Source: Mycolicibacterium sp. S2-37
Lineage (GTDB): Bacteria; Actinomycetota; Actinomycetes; Mycobacteriales; Mycobacteriaceae
Assembly (NCBI RefSeq): GCF_017352375.1
Contig: NZ_JAFEVR010000004.1
Coordinates: 310,001-374,000, forward strand
DNA length: 64,000 bases
Direction of reading: 5' to 3'
The notes beneath the pieces were generated by a model. The model was not told the DNA's origin and did no database searches. It was given only the letters and a program-made list of their open reading frames with translations. Below are positions 25,060 through 34,346 of this stretch, piece by piece (position 1 is the first letter of the stretch; each line of letters opens with the position of its first letter). Position numbers and translations under genes: made by a program.

Positions 25060-26634
25060 ATGGACACCGACAGCGTGATCGAACAGGCGCGCAGCCACTC
25101 ACTCGGTGACATCCCGCGCAGGACCGCCCGCAGGCATCCGGACAAGACCGCCCTCATCGACGGTGACATGGTGCTGACCTTCGCCGAGTTCGACCACCTC
25201 GTCGACCGGACCGTGGCAGCGCTGCAGGACAACGGATTTCGACCGGGTGATCGCATCGCCCTCCTGTCACACAACTGTTGGCAGTACGCGGTACTCGCAT
25301 TCGCCACTGCCAGGGCCGGGGTGGTTCTGGTGCCGGTCAACTTCATGCTGACCGCTGAGGAGATCGCCTACCTCCTCGAGCACAGCCGGGTGACGGGGTT
25401 CATCGTGGAGAGCGGGTTGACGCCGACCGCGGAGGACGCGATGCGCCGCGGCGGAGTCGTGTCCGCGACAGTCGCCCTGAGCGCGCCAGGACAGGCGCCT
25501 CCGCCGGGTTGGGACGACTTCTCCGGGTGGCTGAGCACCACCAGCGCGCCGGCCCCGGTCCACATCGACGACGAGCAGCTGCTACGGCTGATGTACACCA
25601 GCGGTACGGAATCGCGACCCAAGGCTGTCATGCACTCCAGCCGCAGCTTGTTGTGGCAGTACGTCAGCACCATCACCGCGGGTTCGATGTCAGGTGACGA
25701 CGTCGAGATCCATTCCCTGCCGCTGTATCACTGCGCGCAGCTCGACAACTTCCTCGCCACCGACATCTACCTGGGCGCCACCAGCATCATCCTGCCGGGG
25801 CCGGATCCGGAAAGCGTGCTGCGCACGATCGAGCGCTTCGGGGTGACCAATTACTTCGCCCCGCCGACGGTGTGGATCAGTCTGCTGCGCTGCCCGGTCT
25901 TCGACGAGGTGGACCTGTCGAGCCTGCGCAAGGGCTACTACGGCGCATCTGCGATGCCGACGGAGATCCTCACGGAGATACGGGATCGGCTTCCGAATCT
26001 GCGACTGTGGAACTTCTACGGCCAGACCGAGATGGCGCCGCTGGCGTCGGCGCTCGGTCCGGACGAGCAGGACGCCCATGCCGGATCGGCGGGCCGGCCG
26101 GTGCTCAATGTCGAGACGACGATTCTCGACGAGGACAATTCGCCGGTCCCCGTCGGTGTGGTGGGCGAAATCGCCCACCGCAGTCCGCATCTCATGCAGG
26201 GCTACCTCGACGATGCCGCCAAGACGGCCGATGCGTTCCGCGGCGGGTGGTTCCACTCCGGCGATCTCGGCTACTACGACGAGTACGGCCTGCTGCATGT
26301 GGTCGACCGCAAGAAGGACATGATCAAGACCGGCGGCGAGAACGTCGCCAGTCGAGAGGTCGAAGAGGTGCTGTACCGGCACAGCGGCGTGCAGGAGGTC
26401 GCGGTGTTCGGACTGAGCCACCCGGTCTGGGTCGAAACGGTCGTCGCGGCGGTGGTCCCTCGCGACGGGGCCGAGCTGACCGAAGCCGACGTCATCGCCC
26501 ACTGCCGCGAACACCTCGCGGGATTCAAGACCCCCAAGAAAGTGTTCTTCGTCGACTCGCTGCCGAAGAACCCCAGCGGCAAGCTGCTCAAACGCGATCT
26601 GCGCGAGCGGTTCCGCCTGCACCACAGCTGCTGA
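25060..26634 (+). CDS. AMP-forming acyl-CoA synthetase (FadD-type)
   Basis: 524 aa. Activates a carboxylic acid to its CoA thioester through an acyl-adenylate. Motifs in order: P-loop MYTSGTESRPKAVMHSSR, NFYGQTEMAPLASAL (motif with the Tyr-Gly-Gln-Thr-Glu), HSGDLGYYDEYGLLHVVDRK (A8 region), ENVASREVEEVLYRH, and the catalytic Lys in PSGKLLKRDL. N-terminal LGDIPRRTARRHPDKTALI is usual. First gene of a long co-directional series to 38071; it likely loads the acid released after ring or side-chain opening. Confidence 0.93.
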   Translation: MDTDSVIEQARSHSLGDIPRRTARRHPDKTALIDGDMVLTFAEFDHLVDRTVAALQDNGFRPGDRIALLSHNCWQYAVLAFATARAGVVLVPVNFMLTAEEIAYLLEHSRVTGFIVESGLTPTAEDAMRRGGVVSATVALSAPGQAPPPGWDDFSGWLSTTSAPAPVHIDDEQLLRLMYTSGTESRPKAVMHSSRSLLWQYVSTITAGSMSGDDVEIHSLPLYHCAQLDNFLATDIYLGATSIILPGPDPESVLRTIERFGVTNYFAPPTVWISLLRCPVFDEVDLSSLRKGYYGASAMPTEILTEIRDRLPNLRLWNFYGQTEMAPLASALGPDEQDAHAGSAGRPVLNVETTILDEDNSPVPVGVVGEIAHRSPHLMQGYLDDAAKTADAFRGGWFHSGDLGYYDEYGLLHVVDRKKDMIKTGGENVASREVEEVLYRHSGVQEVAVFGLSHPVWVETVVAAVVPRDGAELTEADVIAHCREHLAGFKTPKKVFFVDSLPKNPSGKLLKRDLRERFRLHHSC

Positions 26635-26657
26635 ACACAGCCACTGAGAGGACCATC

Positions 26658-27773
26658 GTGTTCCACGGAAGAATCGCGCGTTTCGACGCGCCTGGGCAGC
26701 CGTTCGAGATCGAGACCGTCAGCCTGCCGGACGTCGGCCCGGGCGAGATCCTGGTCAAGGTCATCCGAACCAACATCTGCGGGTCGGATCTGCACGCCTG
26801 GCACGGAACCTTCAACACCCGCGGCCTCGGCGGTCAACTCCCGACCGTCCTGGGGCACGAGATGGTCGGCGCCGTCGAGGCTCTGGGTGGCGGCGTGACT
26901 GCCGACTCGAACGGGGTACCGCTCGCCGCGGGCACCCGGGTCGTGTTCCCCTACTTCTTCGCCTGCCACCGCTGCCGCAACTGCCTGCTCGGCCGGCGCA
27001 ACGCCTGCCTGAACCTTGCGATGGCCATGCTCGGACGTGCCGACCAGCCGCCGTACTTCGTCGGCGGGTACGGCGACTACTTCCTGCTGCCCGCCGGCGC
27101 GGTCGTCTACACCGTTCCGGACACGGTGTCCGACGAGGTTGCCTCTGGCGCGAACTGCGCACTCTCGCAGGTGATGTACGGTTTGGAACGCGTCGACCAG
27201 CAGCTGGGCGAAACAGTCGTCGTGCAGGGCGCCGGTGCGCTGGGTCTGTACGCCGTCGCCGTCGCCAAGGCCCGGGGCGCAGGCCAGGTCATCGCCATCG
27301 ACGGAGTGCCCGAGCGCCTGGAACTGGCGGCGGCATTCGGTGCGGACACCGTGATCGACATCAACGAGGCCGCCACGGTGAAGGATCGGGCGAAGATGCT
27401 GCGCAGCCTCACCGACGGCCAGGGCGCCGACGTCGTCGTCGAGGTGGTCGGCCATCCATCGGCGATCGACGAGGGGATCAAACTCCTCGGCCAGTTCGGG
27501 CGCTATGTCGAGATCGGCAACATCAACATCGGCAAGACGTTCGAGTTCGATCCCTCCCGCTTCGTCTTCGCCAACAAGACCATGGTCGGCGTCTCGCTGT
27601 ACGAACCGTCGGTGCTGTCACGGGCGCTCACGTTTCTCGAACAGCATCAGGACCGGCTCCCGCTCGACCGCCTGGCCGCGGCCCAATATCCGCTCGACGA
27701 CATCAACGCCGCGTTCGCTGCCGCCGAGGGCAGACGCGACGTTCGGGCCAGCATCGTTCTGGCGAACCCCTGA
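26658..27773 (+). CDS. Zinc-dependent alcohol dehydrogenase (MDR family)
   Basis: 371 aa from GTG 26658 with AGAGGA upstream. Catalytic zinc ligands: Cys in TNICGSDLHAWHG and His-Glu in LGHEMVGAVEAL; structural zinc loop FACHRCRNCLLGRRNAC has four Cys (CxxCxxCx7C). NAD-binding GAGALGLYAVAVAKARGAGQ and IDGVPERLELAAAFGADTV. Oxidises an alcohol to ketone/aldehyde; the aldehyde dehydrogenase 15 bp downstream suggests alcohol to aldehyde to acid. A longer loop before the structural site (TADSNGVPLAAGTR) is notable. Confidence 0.92.
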   Translation: MFHGRIARFDAPGQPFEIETVSLPDVGPGEILVKVIRTNICGSDLHAWHGTFNTRGLGGQLPTVLGHEMVGAVEALGGGVTADSNGVPLAAGTRVVFPYFFACHRCRNCLLGRRNACLNLAMAMLGRADQPPYFVGGYGDYFLLPAGAVVYTVPDTVSDEVASGANCALSQVMYGLERVDQQLGETVVVQGAGALGLYAVAVAKARGAGQVIAIDGVPERLELAAAFGADTVIDINEAATVKDRAKMLRSLTDGQGADVVVEVVGHPSAIDEGIKLLGQFGRYVEIGNINIGKTFEFDPSRFVFANKTMVGVSLYEPSVLSRALTFLEQHQDRLPLDRLAAAQYPLDDINAAFAAAEGRRDVRASIVLANP

Positions 27774-27788
27774 CCGACAAGGAAAGTC

Positions 27789-29207
27789 ATGCACGAATAC
27801 ACGCGTAGGACGCTGTTCATCGACGGTCGGTGGGTTGCGCCGTCGGGCGCCGGCGGCATCGAGGTCACCGACCCCGCCACCGAGAAAGTCATCGGATCGG
27901 TGCCGAGCGGTACGGCCGCCGATGTCGATGCCGCCGTGGACGCCGCCAGGCGCGCCTTCGACCCGCTGATCACCGTGGCGGAGCGGCGTGACCGGGTGCG
28001 CCGGGTCATCGACGCCATGGAGAAGCGGCTGCCCGACATCGCCGAGACCATCACCCGCGAGATGGGCGCCCCGATCCGCGTCTCGCAGGGCGTGCAGACG
28101 AAGGTGCCGCTCGCCGTCGCCCGCGGGTTCGCCGATGCCCTCGACGCGTTCGAATTCGAGGAACGCATTGGCAATTCGCTGGTCCTGCGGGAGCCCTACG
28201 GCGTCGTCGGGGCGATCACCCCGTGGAACTACCCGCTGTACCAGGTGGTCGCCAAGGTACTGCCCGCCATCGCCGCCGGCTGCACCGTCGTGCTCAAGCC
28301 GAGTAACGAGGCTCCGCTGTCGGTGTTCGAGTTCGTCGAGGCCGTCGAAGACGCGGGCTTGCCACCGGGCGTGATGAACCTCGTGTCCGGCAGTGGGCGG
28401 GTGGTCGGCGAGCGCATCGCCGAGCACCCCGACGTGGACCTGGTGTCGTTCACCGGGTCGACGGGGGTGGGACAGCGGGTCGCCGAGCTGGCCACCCGTT
28501 CGGTCAAGAAGGTGGCGCTCGAGCTGGGCGGCAAGTCCGCCAACGTCATCCTCGACGGCGCCGATTTGGCGACCGCGGTCAAGGTCGGGGTCGGCAACGC
28601 GTTCCTCAACGGCGGACAGACGTGCATGGCCTGGACACGAATGCTGGTGCCGATATCGCGCTACGGCGAGGCGCTCGAACTGATCAAGGCGGCAGCCGAG
28701 AAATACACGGTCGGCGAACCGTTCGACCCGGCTACGCGGATCGGGCCGTCGGCATCGGCGGCGCAGTGCGAGAGCGTGCGCGGGTTCATCGAGCGGGCCG
28801 AGAAGGACGGCGCCCGCCTCGTTACGGGTGGCGCCGGAATGGTGCGCGACGTGGGCTACTACCTCGCCCCCACCGTGTTCGCCGACGTCGACCCCGAATC
28901 CGAATTGGGACAGGAGGAGGTGTTCGGTCCGGTGCTCGCCGTCATCCCGTTCCAGGACGAGGACGACGCGTTGCGCATCGCCAACGGCACCCCGTACGGG
29001 CTGTCCGGGGCCGTATGGGCCCCGGATCTCGACCGCGCCGTTGCGTTCGCACGCCGCGTACGTGCTGGTCAGCTCGACCTCAACGGCGGGATGTACAACC
29101 CCGTCGCACCGTTCGGCGGGTACAAGAAATCCGGCGTGGGCCGCGAACTCGGCCGTGCGGGCTTCGAGGAGTTCCTGCAGACCAAGTCCCTGCAGCTGCC
29201 GGCATGA
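27789..29207 (+). CDS. NAD(P)-dependent aldehyde dehydrogenase
   Basis: 472 aa. ALDH superfamily with the expected active site: Asn in ITPWNYPLYQV, Glu in VALELGGKSANVI, nucleophile Cys in NGGQTCMAWTRML and Glu in QEEVFGPVLAVIPF. C-terminal GGYKKSGVGRELGRAGFEEF is standard. It oxidises an aldehyde to the acid. It is not the CoA-acylating HsaG type, which is shorter and shaped differently. Overlaps the crotonase start (ATGA). Confidence 0.94.
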   Translation: MHEYTRRTLFIDGRWVAPSGAGGIEVTDPATEKVIGSVPSGTAADVDAAVDAARRAFDPLITVAERRDRVRRVIDAMEKRLPDIAETITREMGAPIRVSQGVQTKVPLAVARGFADALDAFEFEERIGNSLVLREPYGVVGAITPWNYPLYQVVAKVLPAIAAGCTVVLKPSNEAPLSVFEFVEAVEDAGLPPGVMNLVSGSGRVVGERIAEHPDVDLVSFTGSTGVGQRVAELATRSVKKVALELGGKSANVILDGADLATAVKVGVGNAFLNGGQTCMAWTRMLVPISRYGEALELIKAAAEKYTVGEPFDPATRIGPSASAAQCESVRGFIERAEKDGARLVTGGAGMVRDVGYYLAPTVFADVDPESELGQEEVFGPVLAVIPFQDEDDALRIANGTPYGLSGAVWAPDLDRAVAFARRVRAGQLDLNGGMYNPVAPFGGYKKSGVGRELGRAGFEEFLQTKSLQLPA

Positions 29208-29980
29208 GCGCACCGCTGGACGTCACCACAACCGGGCCGACGCAGGTCTGGACCATCACGATGCCCGAAGTGGGTAACGCGATCACCGACCTGGGCTTCA
29301 TCGCCGCGCTGGAAGCGGCTGTCGACGCGGCGAATGCCGACACCGCCGTGCGCGCGGTGATCCTGACCGGAGCAGGGAACATCTTCTCCGCCGGCGGAAA
29401 CGTCAAGGAGATGGCCGACCGCGAGGGCATGTTCGGGTTGGCGGCGCTCGCGCAGCGCCGCGCATACATCGACGGTATCCAGCGCGTACCGCGAGCGCTG
29501 GGGCGGCTGGAGGTACCGCTGATCGCCGCGGTCAACGGCGCCGCCGTCGGTGCCGGCTGTGATCTGGCGATGATGTGCGACATCCGGGTGGCATCCGAGA
29601 AAGCGTCATTCGCCGAGAGTTTCGTACAGCTGGGCCTCATCCCGGGCGACGGCGGCACCTGGTTCCTCCCCCGCGCCGTCGGCTACGAGCGAGCCGCGGA
29701 GCTGACGCTGACCGGTGACCGTATCGACGCGGCGACCGCGCAGCAGTGGGGCATGGTCAGCCGCGTGGTACCGCACGAGGACCTGCTGACCGAGGCGCAT
29801 ACATTGGCGGACCGCATTGCCAAGAATCCCCCGCACGCATTGCGCATGGCCAAGCGCCTGCTGCAGGAGTCCCGGGCCGGCTCCCTGGAGTCGACACTCG
29901 GGATGGCGGCCGCGATGCAACCATTGGCCCATCGCGATCCGGAGCACGATCAGCGGCTGACCCGGTGGAGGTCCCGCTGA
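29204..29980 (+). CDS. Enoyl-CoA hydratase/isomerase (crotonase)
   Basis: 258 aa. GAGNIFSAGGNVKEMADREG and NGAAVGAGCDLAMMCDIRVA are the two oxyanion-hole loops; FVQLGLIPGDGGTWFLPRAV has Asp where classic hydratases place the second catalytic Glu, a pattern common in degradative and steroid-pathway crotonases. Hydrates or isomerises the enoyl-CoA produced by the acyl-CoA dehydrogenases that follow. Overlaps both neighbours (ATGA before, TGATG after). Confidence 0.91.
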   Translation: MSAPLDVTTTGPTQVWTITMPEVGNAITDLGFIAALEAAVDAANADTAVRAVILTGAGNIFSAGGNVKEMADREGMFGLAALAQRRAYIDGIQRVPRALGRLEVPLIAAVNGAAVGAGCDLAMMCDIRVASEKASFAESFVQLGLIPGDGGTWFLPRAVGYERAAELTLTGDRIDAATAQQWGMVSRVVPHEDLLTEAHTLADRIAKNPPHALRMAKRLLQESRAGSLESTLGMAAAMQPLAHRDPEHDQRLTRWRSR

Positions 29981-31092
29981 TGGCCGATCCGTCCGCGCTA
30001 CGCCGGGAGGTCCGCGCATTCCTCGCCGATCAACTGGCTGCAGGCGCCTTCACGCCGTCGGTCGACGCCTGGCTCACCGGGTGGGACGAGCAGTTCACCG
30101 CTGCCCTCGCAGCACGCGGCTGGCTCGGTATGACGGTGCCCGTGGAGTTCGGTGGGCACGGACGTTCCCACCTCGAGCGCTTCGTCGTCACCGAAGAACT
30201 GCTGGCCGCCGGGGCACCCGTGGCCGCGCACTGGATCGCAGACCGTCAGATCGTGCCGTCCCTGCTGAAATACGGTAAGGCCGAACAGAAGAGTGCGTTT
30301 CTGCCACCCATCGTCCGCGGCGAGTGCTTCTTCGGGATCGGAATGAGCGAACCCGATTCCGGGTCGGACCTGGCCAGCGTGCGCACCCGCGCCGCACGGG
30401 TCGCCGGCGGCTGGTCGCTGACCGGGACCAAGGTGTGGACCTCCGGCGCCCATCACGCCCATGCGTTCATTGCGCTGGCCCGCACCGCTCCCGTCGATCC
30501 GAGCGACCGGCATGCCGGGCTGAGCCAGTTCATCGTCGACCTCCGCGGCCCCGGTGTCGACGTGCGGCCGATCATCTCGATGAACGGCGCACATCATTTC
30601 AACGAGGTGATCCTCGACGACGTGTTCGTACCCGACACCATGGTGCTCGGCCGGATCGGCGAGGGCTGGCGTCAGGTCACCTCGGAGTTGAGCTTCGAGC
30701 GCAGCGGACCGGAACGGTTCCTGTCCACCTTCGTCCTGCTCGGCTGTGCCGCCGACATGATGTCGGAGCAGCTGATCCCCCGCGACACCGGTCTCGGCCG
30801 CCTCGTTGCCCGCGTCGCCGGTCTGCACGAGATGTCCACTGCGGTGGCCGGGGCCCTCGAGCGCCGCGAAGCGGCCGATGTAGCAGCCGCCACGGTGAAG
30901 GTGCTCGGGACCACCACCGAAGGCGACGTGGTGGAGTTCGCGGATCTGCTCGCCGGCGACGGCAGCGGCTCGGATCCCGCGTTCGCCGAACTGGTTTCGG
31001 TCGCCTCCGACCAGCGGCCGGGCTTCACGATGCGCGGGGGAACCAACGAGGTGCTGCGCGGCGTGATCGCGCGGGGATTGGGCATGCGGTGA
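29980..31092 (+). CDS. Acyl-CoA dehydrogenase, subunit with complete FAD-type motifs
   Basis: 370 aa. FAD oxidoreductase that introduces the alpha,beta double bond. N-terminal helical domain with LGMTVPVEFGGHGRSHLERF, middle domain GIGMSEPDSGSDLASVRTRA and TKVWTSGAHHAHAFIALART, C-terminal TMRGGTNEVLRGVIARGLGM. It overlaps the next ACAD gene (GTGA), the usual sign of the alpha2beta2 FadE heterotetramers of mycobacterial steroid pathways, in which each subunit supplies part of the FAD site. Confidence 0.91.
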   Translation: MADPSALRREVRAFLADQLAAGAFTPSVDAWLTGWDEQFTAALAARGWLGMTVPVEFGGHGRSHLERFVVTEELLAAGAPVAAHWIADRQIVPSLLKYGKAEQKSAFLPPIVRGECFFGIGMSEPDSGSDLASVRTRAARVAGGWSLTGTKVWTSGAHHAHAFIALARTAPVDPSDRHAGLSQFIVDLRGPGVDVRPIISMNGAHHFNEVILDDVFVPDTMVLGRIGEGWRQVTSELSFERSGPERFLSTFVLLGCAADMMSEQLIPRDTGLGRLVARVAGLHEMSTAVAGALERREAADVAAATVKVLGTTTEGDVVEFADLLAGDGSGSDPAFAELVSVASDQRPGFTMRGGTNEVLRGVIARGLGMR

Positions 31093-32126
31093 TCACCACA
31101 GGTGGCGATCCGACGGAGGTCGATGCGGATCTGGCAGGGATGATCGACGCGGTGTTCTCCGAATATCGTGAACGCAAGGGCACGGCGAAACGCGGGGAGC
31201 TCGACCTCGCGCTCTGGCGCCGCCTCGACGAGCTCGGACTCGTGCGCCTCACCGGCCCCGAGGAGGCCGGCGGCAGCGGCGCGGGCTGGTATGAGGCCGC
31301 CGAGCTGCTCACCGCCGCCGTGCGTCACGGCGTACGGATTCCCCTGGCCGAACACGATCTGCTCGCCGGATGGCTGTGCCACTCCGTGGGGCGGCACGCC
31401 GACACCGCCGTGCGAACTCTGTGCCTGCCCGATACCCACGGGGTCGCGCGGGGTGTCCCCTGGGCGTCCGCGGTGGAGCGGATCGTGGTGGTATGGCACT
31501 CCGGTCAGACCTATCGAGTCGCCGACATCGACGCCGCGGCGGCCAGGATCACCCCCGGTGCCAATGCCGCCGGAGAGCCGCGTGACAGGGTCGGCATCGA
31601 CGTCGCGACGCTCGACGGACACGCCGTCGACACTGCCACGATCACTCAGCTCCATTTGAAGGCTGCGCTAATCCGTTCTCTTCAAGTGTGCGGCGCGCTC
31701 GACCGCATTGTGGAGATGTCCGTGGCACACACCGCGTCCCGGGAGCAGTTCGGCCGGCCGCTCGCGAAGTTCCAGGCGGTACAGAACCTCGTCGCCGACA
31801 TCGCCGCCGAGGCGGCGCTGGCCCGGGCGGCCACCAGAGCCGCCCTGAGAATCGCCGTCGACAGTGACTGGCGGGCAGCCGATCTCGGCTTCCGGGTCGC
31901 CGTCGCTCGTTCCTGCGCCGGCCACGCCGCAGCAGTGGTGGTGCGCAACGCCCACCAGGTGCACGGTGCGATCGGCACCACCAGGGAACACCGCCTGCAC
32001 GAGTTCACCCGCGCCGCACTCGGATGGCGTTCGGAGTTCGGTTCCGTCCGCTACTGGGACGAGCAGGTGACCGATGCCGCGTTGCAGGCCGGTTCCGCGG
32101 GGTTGTGGAGCCTGATCACCGACTGA
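31089..32126 (+). CDS. Acyl-CoA dehydrogenase, partner subunit
   Basis: 345 aa from GTG 31089 overlapping the previous stop. N-terminal region LWRRLDELGLVRLTGPEEAG, a shortened middle domain without the (S/T)EPxxGSD motif, and a clear C-terminal ACAD domain (AHTASREQFGRPLAKFQAVQ, VRNAHQVHGAIGTTREHRLH). The QVHGAIG...EHxLH segment fits the FAD-side C-terminus, so it probably pairs with the preceding subunit. The reduced middle domain is typical for the second subunit of such pairs. Confidence 0.88.
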   Translation: MITTGGDPTEVDADLAGMIDAVFSEYRERKGTAKRGELDLALWRRLDELGLVRLTGPEEAGGSGAGWYEAAELLTAAVRHGVRIPLAEHDLLAGWLCHSVGRHADTAVRTLCLPDTHGVARGVPWASAVERIVVVWHSGQTYRVADIDAAAARITPGANAAGEPRDRVGIDVATLDGHAVDTATITQLHLKAALIRSLQVCGALDRIVEMSVAHTASREQFGRPLAKFQAVQNLVADIAAEAALARAATRAALRIAVDSDWRAADLGFRVAVARSCAGHAAAVVVRNAHQVHGAIGTTREHRLHEFTRAALGWRSEFGSVRYWDEQVTDAALQAGSAGLWSLITD

Positions 32127-32130
32127 TGGT

Positions 32131-32147
32131 GTTCCGCTCACCGGTCA
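32131..32147. promoter_or_regulatory. Shared palindromic operator, copy 5 (between ACAD pair and NTF2-like gene)
   Basis: GTTCCGCTCACCGGTCA. The core TCCGCTCACCGGT matches 12 of 13 consensus positions (T for R at the end). It lies 5 bp after the ACAD stop and 44 bp before the next ATG, marking an internal promoter for the 32191-36882 genes. Confidence 0.55.
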
Positions 32148-32190
32148 CCGCCACTGTCAGCAAGGACCGGTGCGGACTTGACTGACCGGC

Positions 32191-32673
32191 ATGAGCAACG
32201 ACATCGCGCCGGCCGAACTGCAGGATTTCGTCTCCGCCTTCTGGTTCAACTACGACGAGGCGCATTTCGACGAGCTGGCGGTCGCGTTCGCCGAGGACGC
32301 CCGCTACGTCAGCCGCAGCGACTCCGGCGCGAGCCCCTTCGAGGAACTCATGTCCCCGGAACTGCGGGGCCGCGAATCGGTGATGCAGTGGCTGTCCGCT
32401 CATCGCGATGAGAGCCCCTATCCGCTGCGGCATCACGCCACCAATCTGCATCGCACCGGCACCGACGGTGACACGGTGCGCGCGCGCTTCTACATCTTCG
32501 TCAATCAGATCGCGAACTTCGTTCCGTTCGCGGTGTCCAGCGGCGTGGCCAACGTAGCGGTGCGCCGCGGCGCCGGCGGACTGGAGTTCACCGAGATGGA
32601 GGTCATCCTCGACACCACCAATTCCGTTCTGCTGTCCGAGCGATCGGCCGACGCCACGAGCACGGGCTCCTGA
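32191..32673 (+). CDS. NTF2/SnoaL-fold protein (ketosteroid-isomerase-like fold)
   Basis: 160 aa. Helix-rich start (LQDFVSAFWFNYDEAHFDEL) followed by a beta-sheet cone, with ELRGRESVMQWLSAHRDESP and RHHATNLHRTGTDGDTVRAR. This matches the SnoaL-like/NTF2 fold, which includes Delta5-3-ketosteroid isomerases and many non-catalytic binders. Candidate acidic residues are Asp/Glu in FAEDARYVSR. Enzymatic role not certain. Six bp before the next SDR. Confidence 0.78.
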   Translation: MSNDIAPAELQDFVSAFWFNYDEAHFDELAVAFAEDARYVSRSDSGASPFEELMSPELRGRESVMQWLSAHRDESPYPLRHHATNLHRTGTDGDTVRARFYIFVNQIANFVPFAVSSGVANVAVRRGAGGLEFTEMEVILDTTNSVLLSERSADATSTGS

Positions 32674-32678
32674 CCGTC

Positions 32679-33539
32679 GTGAACGCCCGCCAGACCTTCT
32701 CGGGCGGCGTAGCGGTCATCACCGGCGCCGGGGCAGGTATCGGCGCGGGGCTCGCGCGTCACGCCGCCGGCCTCGGGATGACCGTCGTGCTCGCCGACAT
32801 CGACGACGGCGCCATCGCCGCTCTGCGTTCGGAACTCGAAGCACAGGGCGTGCGGGCAGTGGACATCGCCTGTGACGTCCGGGACTTCGCCGCCGTCGAG
32901 GAACTCGCCAAACGGACCTATCGCGAGATAGGAGCGGTACGGCTGCTGGTCAACAACGCCGGCATCGAGCAGTTCGGCTACCTGTGGGACACGCCGGTCG
33001 AGAACTGGCAGCGGTTGGTCGACGTCAACATCTCCGGCGTGTTTCACGGCGTGCGCGCATTCCTGCCACGGATCATCGCGGCCGGATCGCCGGCATGGGT
33101 GTGGAATCTGTCCTCGATTGGCGGTGTGGCGGTGGTCCCGCTCCAGGCGCCGTACATCATGAGTAAGCACGCGGTGCTCGCGCTGACCGAATGCCTCGAG
33201 TTGGAGGTGCAGCTCGCCGGACACGACCACGTCCACGTTCAGGTCGTACTGCCGGGCGCGGTCGCCTCGAACATCTTCGAGTCCGCAGGCGGGGTCACCG
33301 AAGGTGACGTCCATGCGGCCGAGTCCCAACGCATCGCGATGCTCGGCATCAAGGCCGCCGCCATGGATCCCCTGGCAGCGGCCGAGGTGGTCTTCGACCA
33401 GGCGGCCGCGGGCAGGTTCTACCTGCTGACGCAACCGGAGTACGTCGGGTCGGCGATGGCCGAGCGCGCCGACGTCCTCCGCGCGCAACGCGCCCCCATG
33501 CTGCGGACCGCACAGCGATTCGATCCGGAGAGGCACTGA
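32679..33539 (+). CDS. Short-chain dehydrogenase/reductase
   Basis: 286 aa from GTG 32679. Rossmann motif AVITGAGAGIGAGLARHAAG, DIDDG after strand 2 (NAD preference), NNAGIEQFGYLW, catalytic Ser in NLSSIGGVAVVP and Tyr-Lys in YIMSKHAVLALTE. Alcohol/ketone interconversion on a ring or side chain. Followed 1 bp later by another SDR on the same strand. Confidence 0.9.
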   Translation: MNARQTFSGGVAVITGAGAGIGAGLARHAAGLGMTVVLADIDDGAIAALRSELEAQGVRAVDIACDVRDFAAVEELAKRTYREIGAVRLLVNNAGIEQFGYLWDTPVENWQRLVDVNISGVFHGVRAFLPRIIAAGSPAWVWNLSSIGGVAVVPLQAPYIMSKHAVLALTECLELEVQLAGHDHVHVQVVLPGAVASNIFESAGGVTEGDVHAAESQRIAMLGIKAAAMDPLAAAEVVFDQAAAGRFYLLTQPEYVGSAMAERADVLRAQRAPMLRTAQRFDPERH

Positions 33540-33540
33540 C

Positions 33541-34332
33541 GTGAAGTGCTCCGACAGGGTATTCGTCGTCACCGGTGCCGGTAACGGCATGGGTCGAGAG
33601 GTGGCGCTCCGACTCGTCAGGCGGGGCGCGCACGTCGCTGCTGCCGATGTGGACCAGGCGGGTCTGGCCGGAATCGCCGAGTTGACCCGCGGCCTCCGCG
33701 CCCGGCTGTCCACACACGTCCTCGACGTCACCGACGGCGCAGCGGTCGCCGACTTCCCCGAACAGGTTCTCGACCAGCACGGCCGGATCGACGCGCTGGT
33801 CAACATCGCAGGCGTCATCCACCGGTTCGCACCCTTCACCGACCTGTCGGAACGGGAGACCGGCCGCATCATGGCCGTCAACTTCACCGGCACGGTGAAC
33901 ATGTGCCGCGCATTCCTGCCCCATCTGCTGACCCGTCCGGAGGCCAACCTCACGAACATGTCGAGCCTGTCGGCACTGCTGCCCTTCGCCAGCCAAACGA
34001 TGTACAGCGCGAGCAAGGGCGCCGTCAAACTCTTCAGCGAAGGTCTCTACGCCGAACTGTGCGACACGAATGTCCATGTCACCACCGTGTTCCCGGGCAA
34101 CATCTCCACTGAGCTGACCCGCAATTCCGGCGTGGACATGCTCGATGCGGGCAACAAGAAGATCCGGTCGACCACCCCGGAGGCAGCAGCGGCGAAGATC
34201 GTCGACGGCATCGCCGACAATCGTTTTCGCGTGCTCATCGGCGCGGACGCGCGCGCACTCGACGTACTCAGCCGGATCTCCGCACGGCGCGCCACCCGGC
34301 TGGTCGCCAAGCAGATCAAGTCGGTCCTCTGA
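33541..34332 (+). CDS. Short-chain dehydrogenase/reductase
   Basis: 263 aa from GTG 33541. VFVVTGAGNGMGREVALRLV, DVDQAGL, NIAGVIHRFAPF, Ser in NMSSLSALLPFASQ and YSASKGAVKLFSEG. The tail STTPEAAAAKIVDGIADNRF is common in acetoin-reductase-like SDRs of actinobacteria. Second of the tandem SDR pair; the pair differs enough not to be a recent duplication. Confidence 0.9.
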   Translation: MKCSDRVFVVTGAGNGMGREVALRLVRRGAHVAAADVDQAGLAGIAELTRGLRARLSTHVLDVTDGAAVADFPEQVLDQHGRIDALVNIAGVIHRFAPFTDLSERETGRIMAVNFTGTVNMCRAFLPHLLTRPEANLTNMSSLSALLPFASQTMYSASKGAVKLFSEGLYAELCDTNVHVTTVFPGNISTELTRNSGVDMLDAGNKKIRSTTPEAAAAKIVDGIADNRFRVLIGADARALDVLSRISARRATRLVAKQIKSVL

Positions 34333-34346
34333 TTCCGGGCCACATC

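Noticed and set aside
27789..29207. Aldehyde dehydrogenase as HsaG (acylating propanal dehydrogenase)
   Set aside because: 472 aa with full ALDH catalytic Cys/Glu pattern, not the about 300-aa acylating type, and no HsaF-type aldolase is adjacent.
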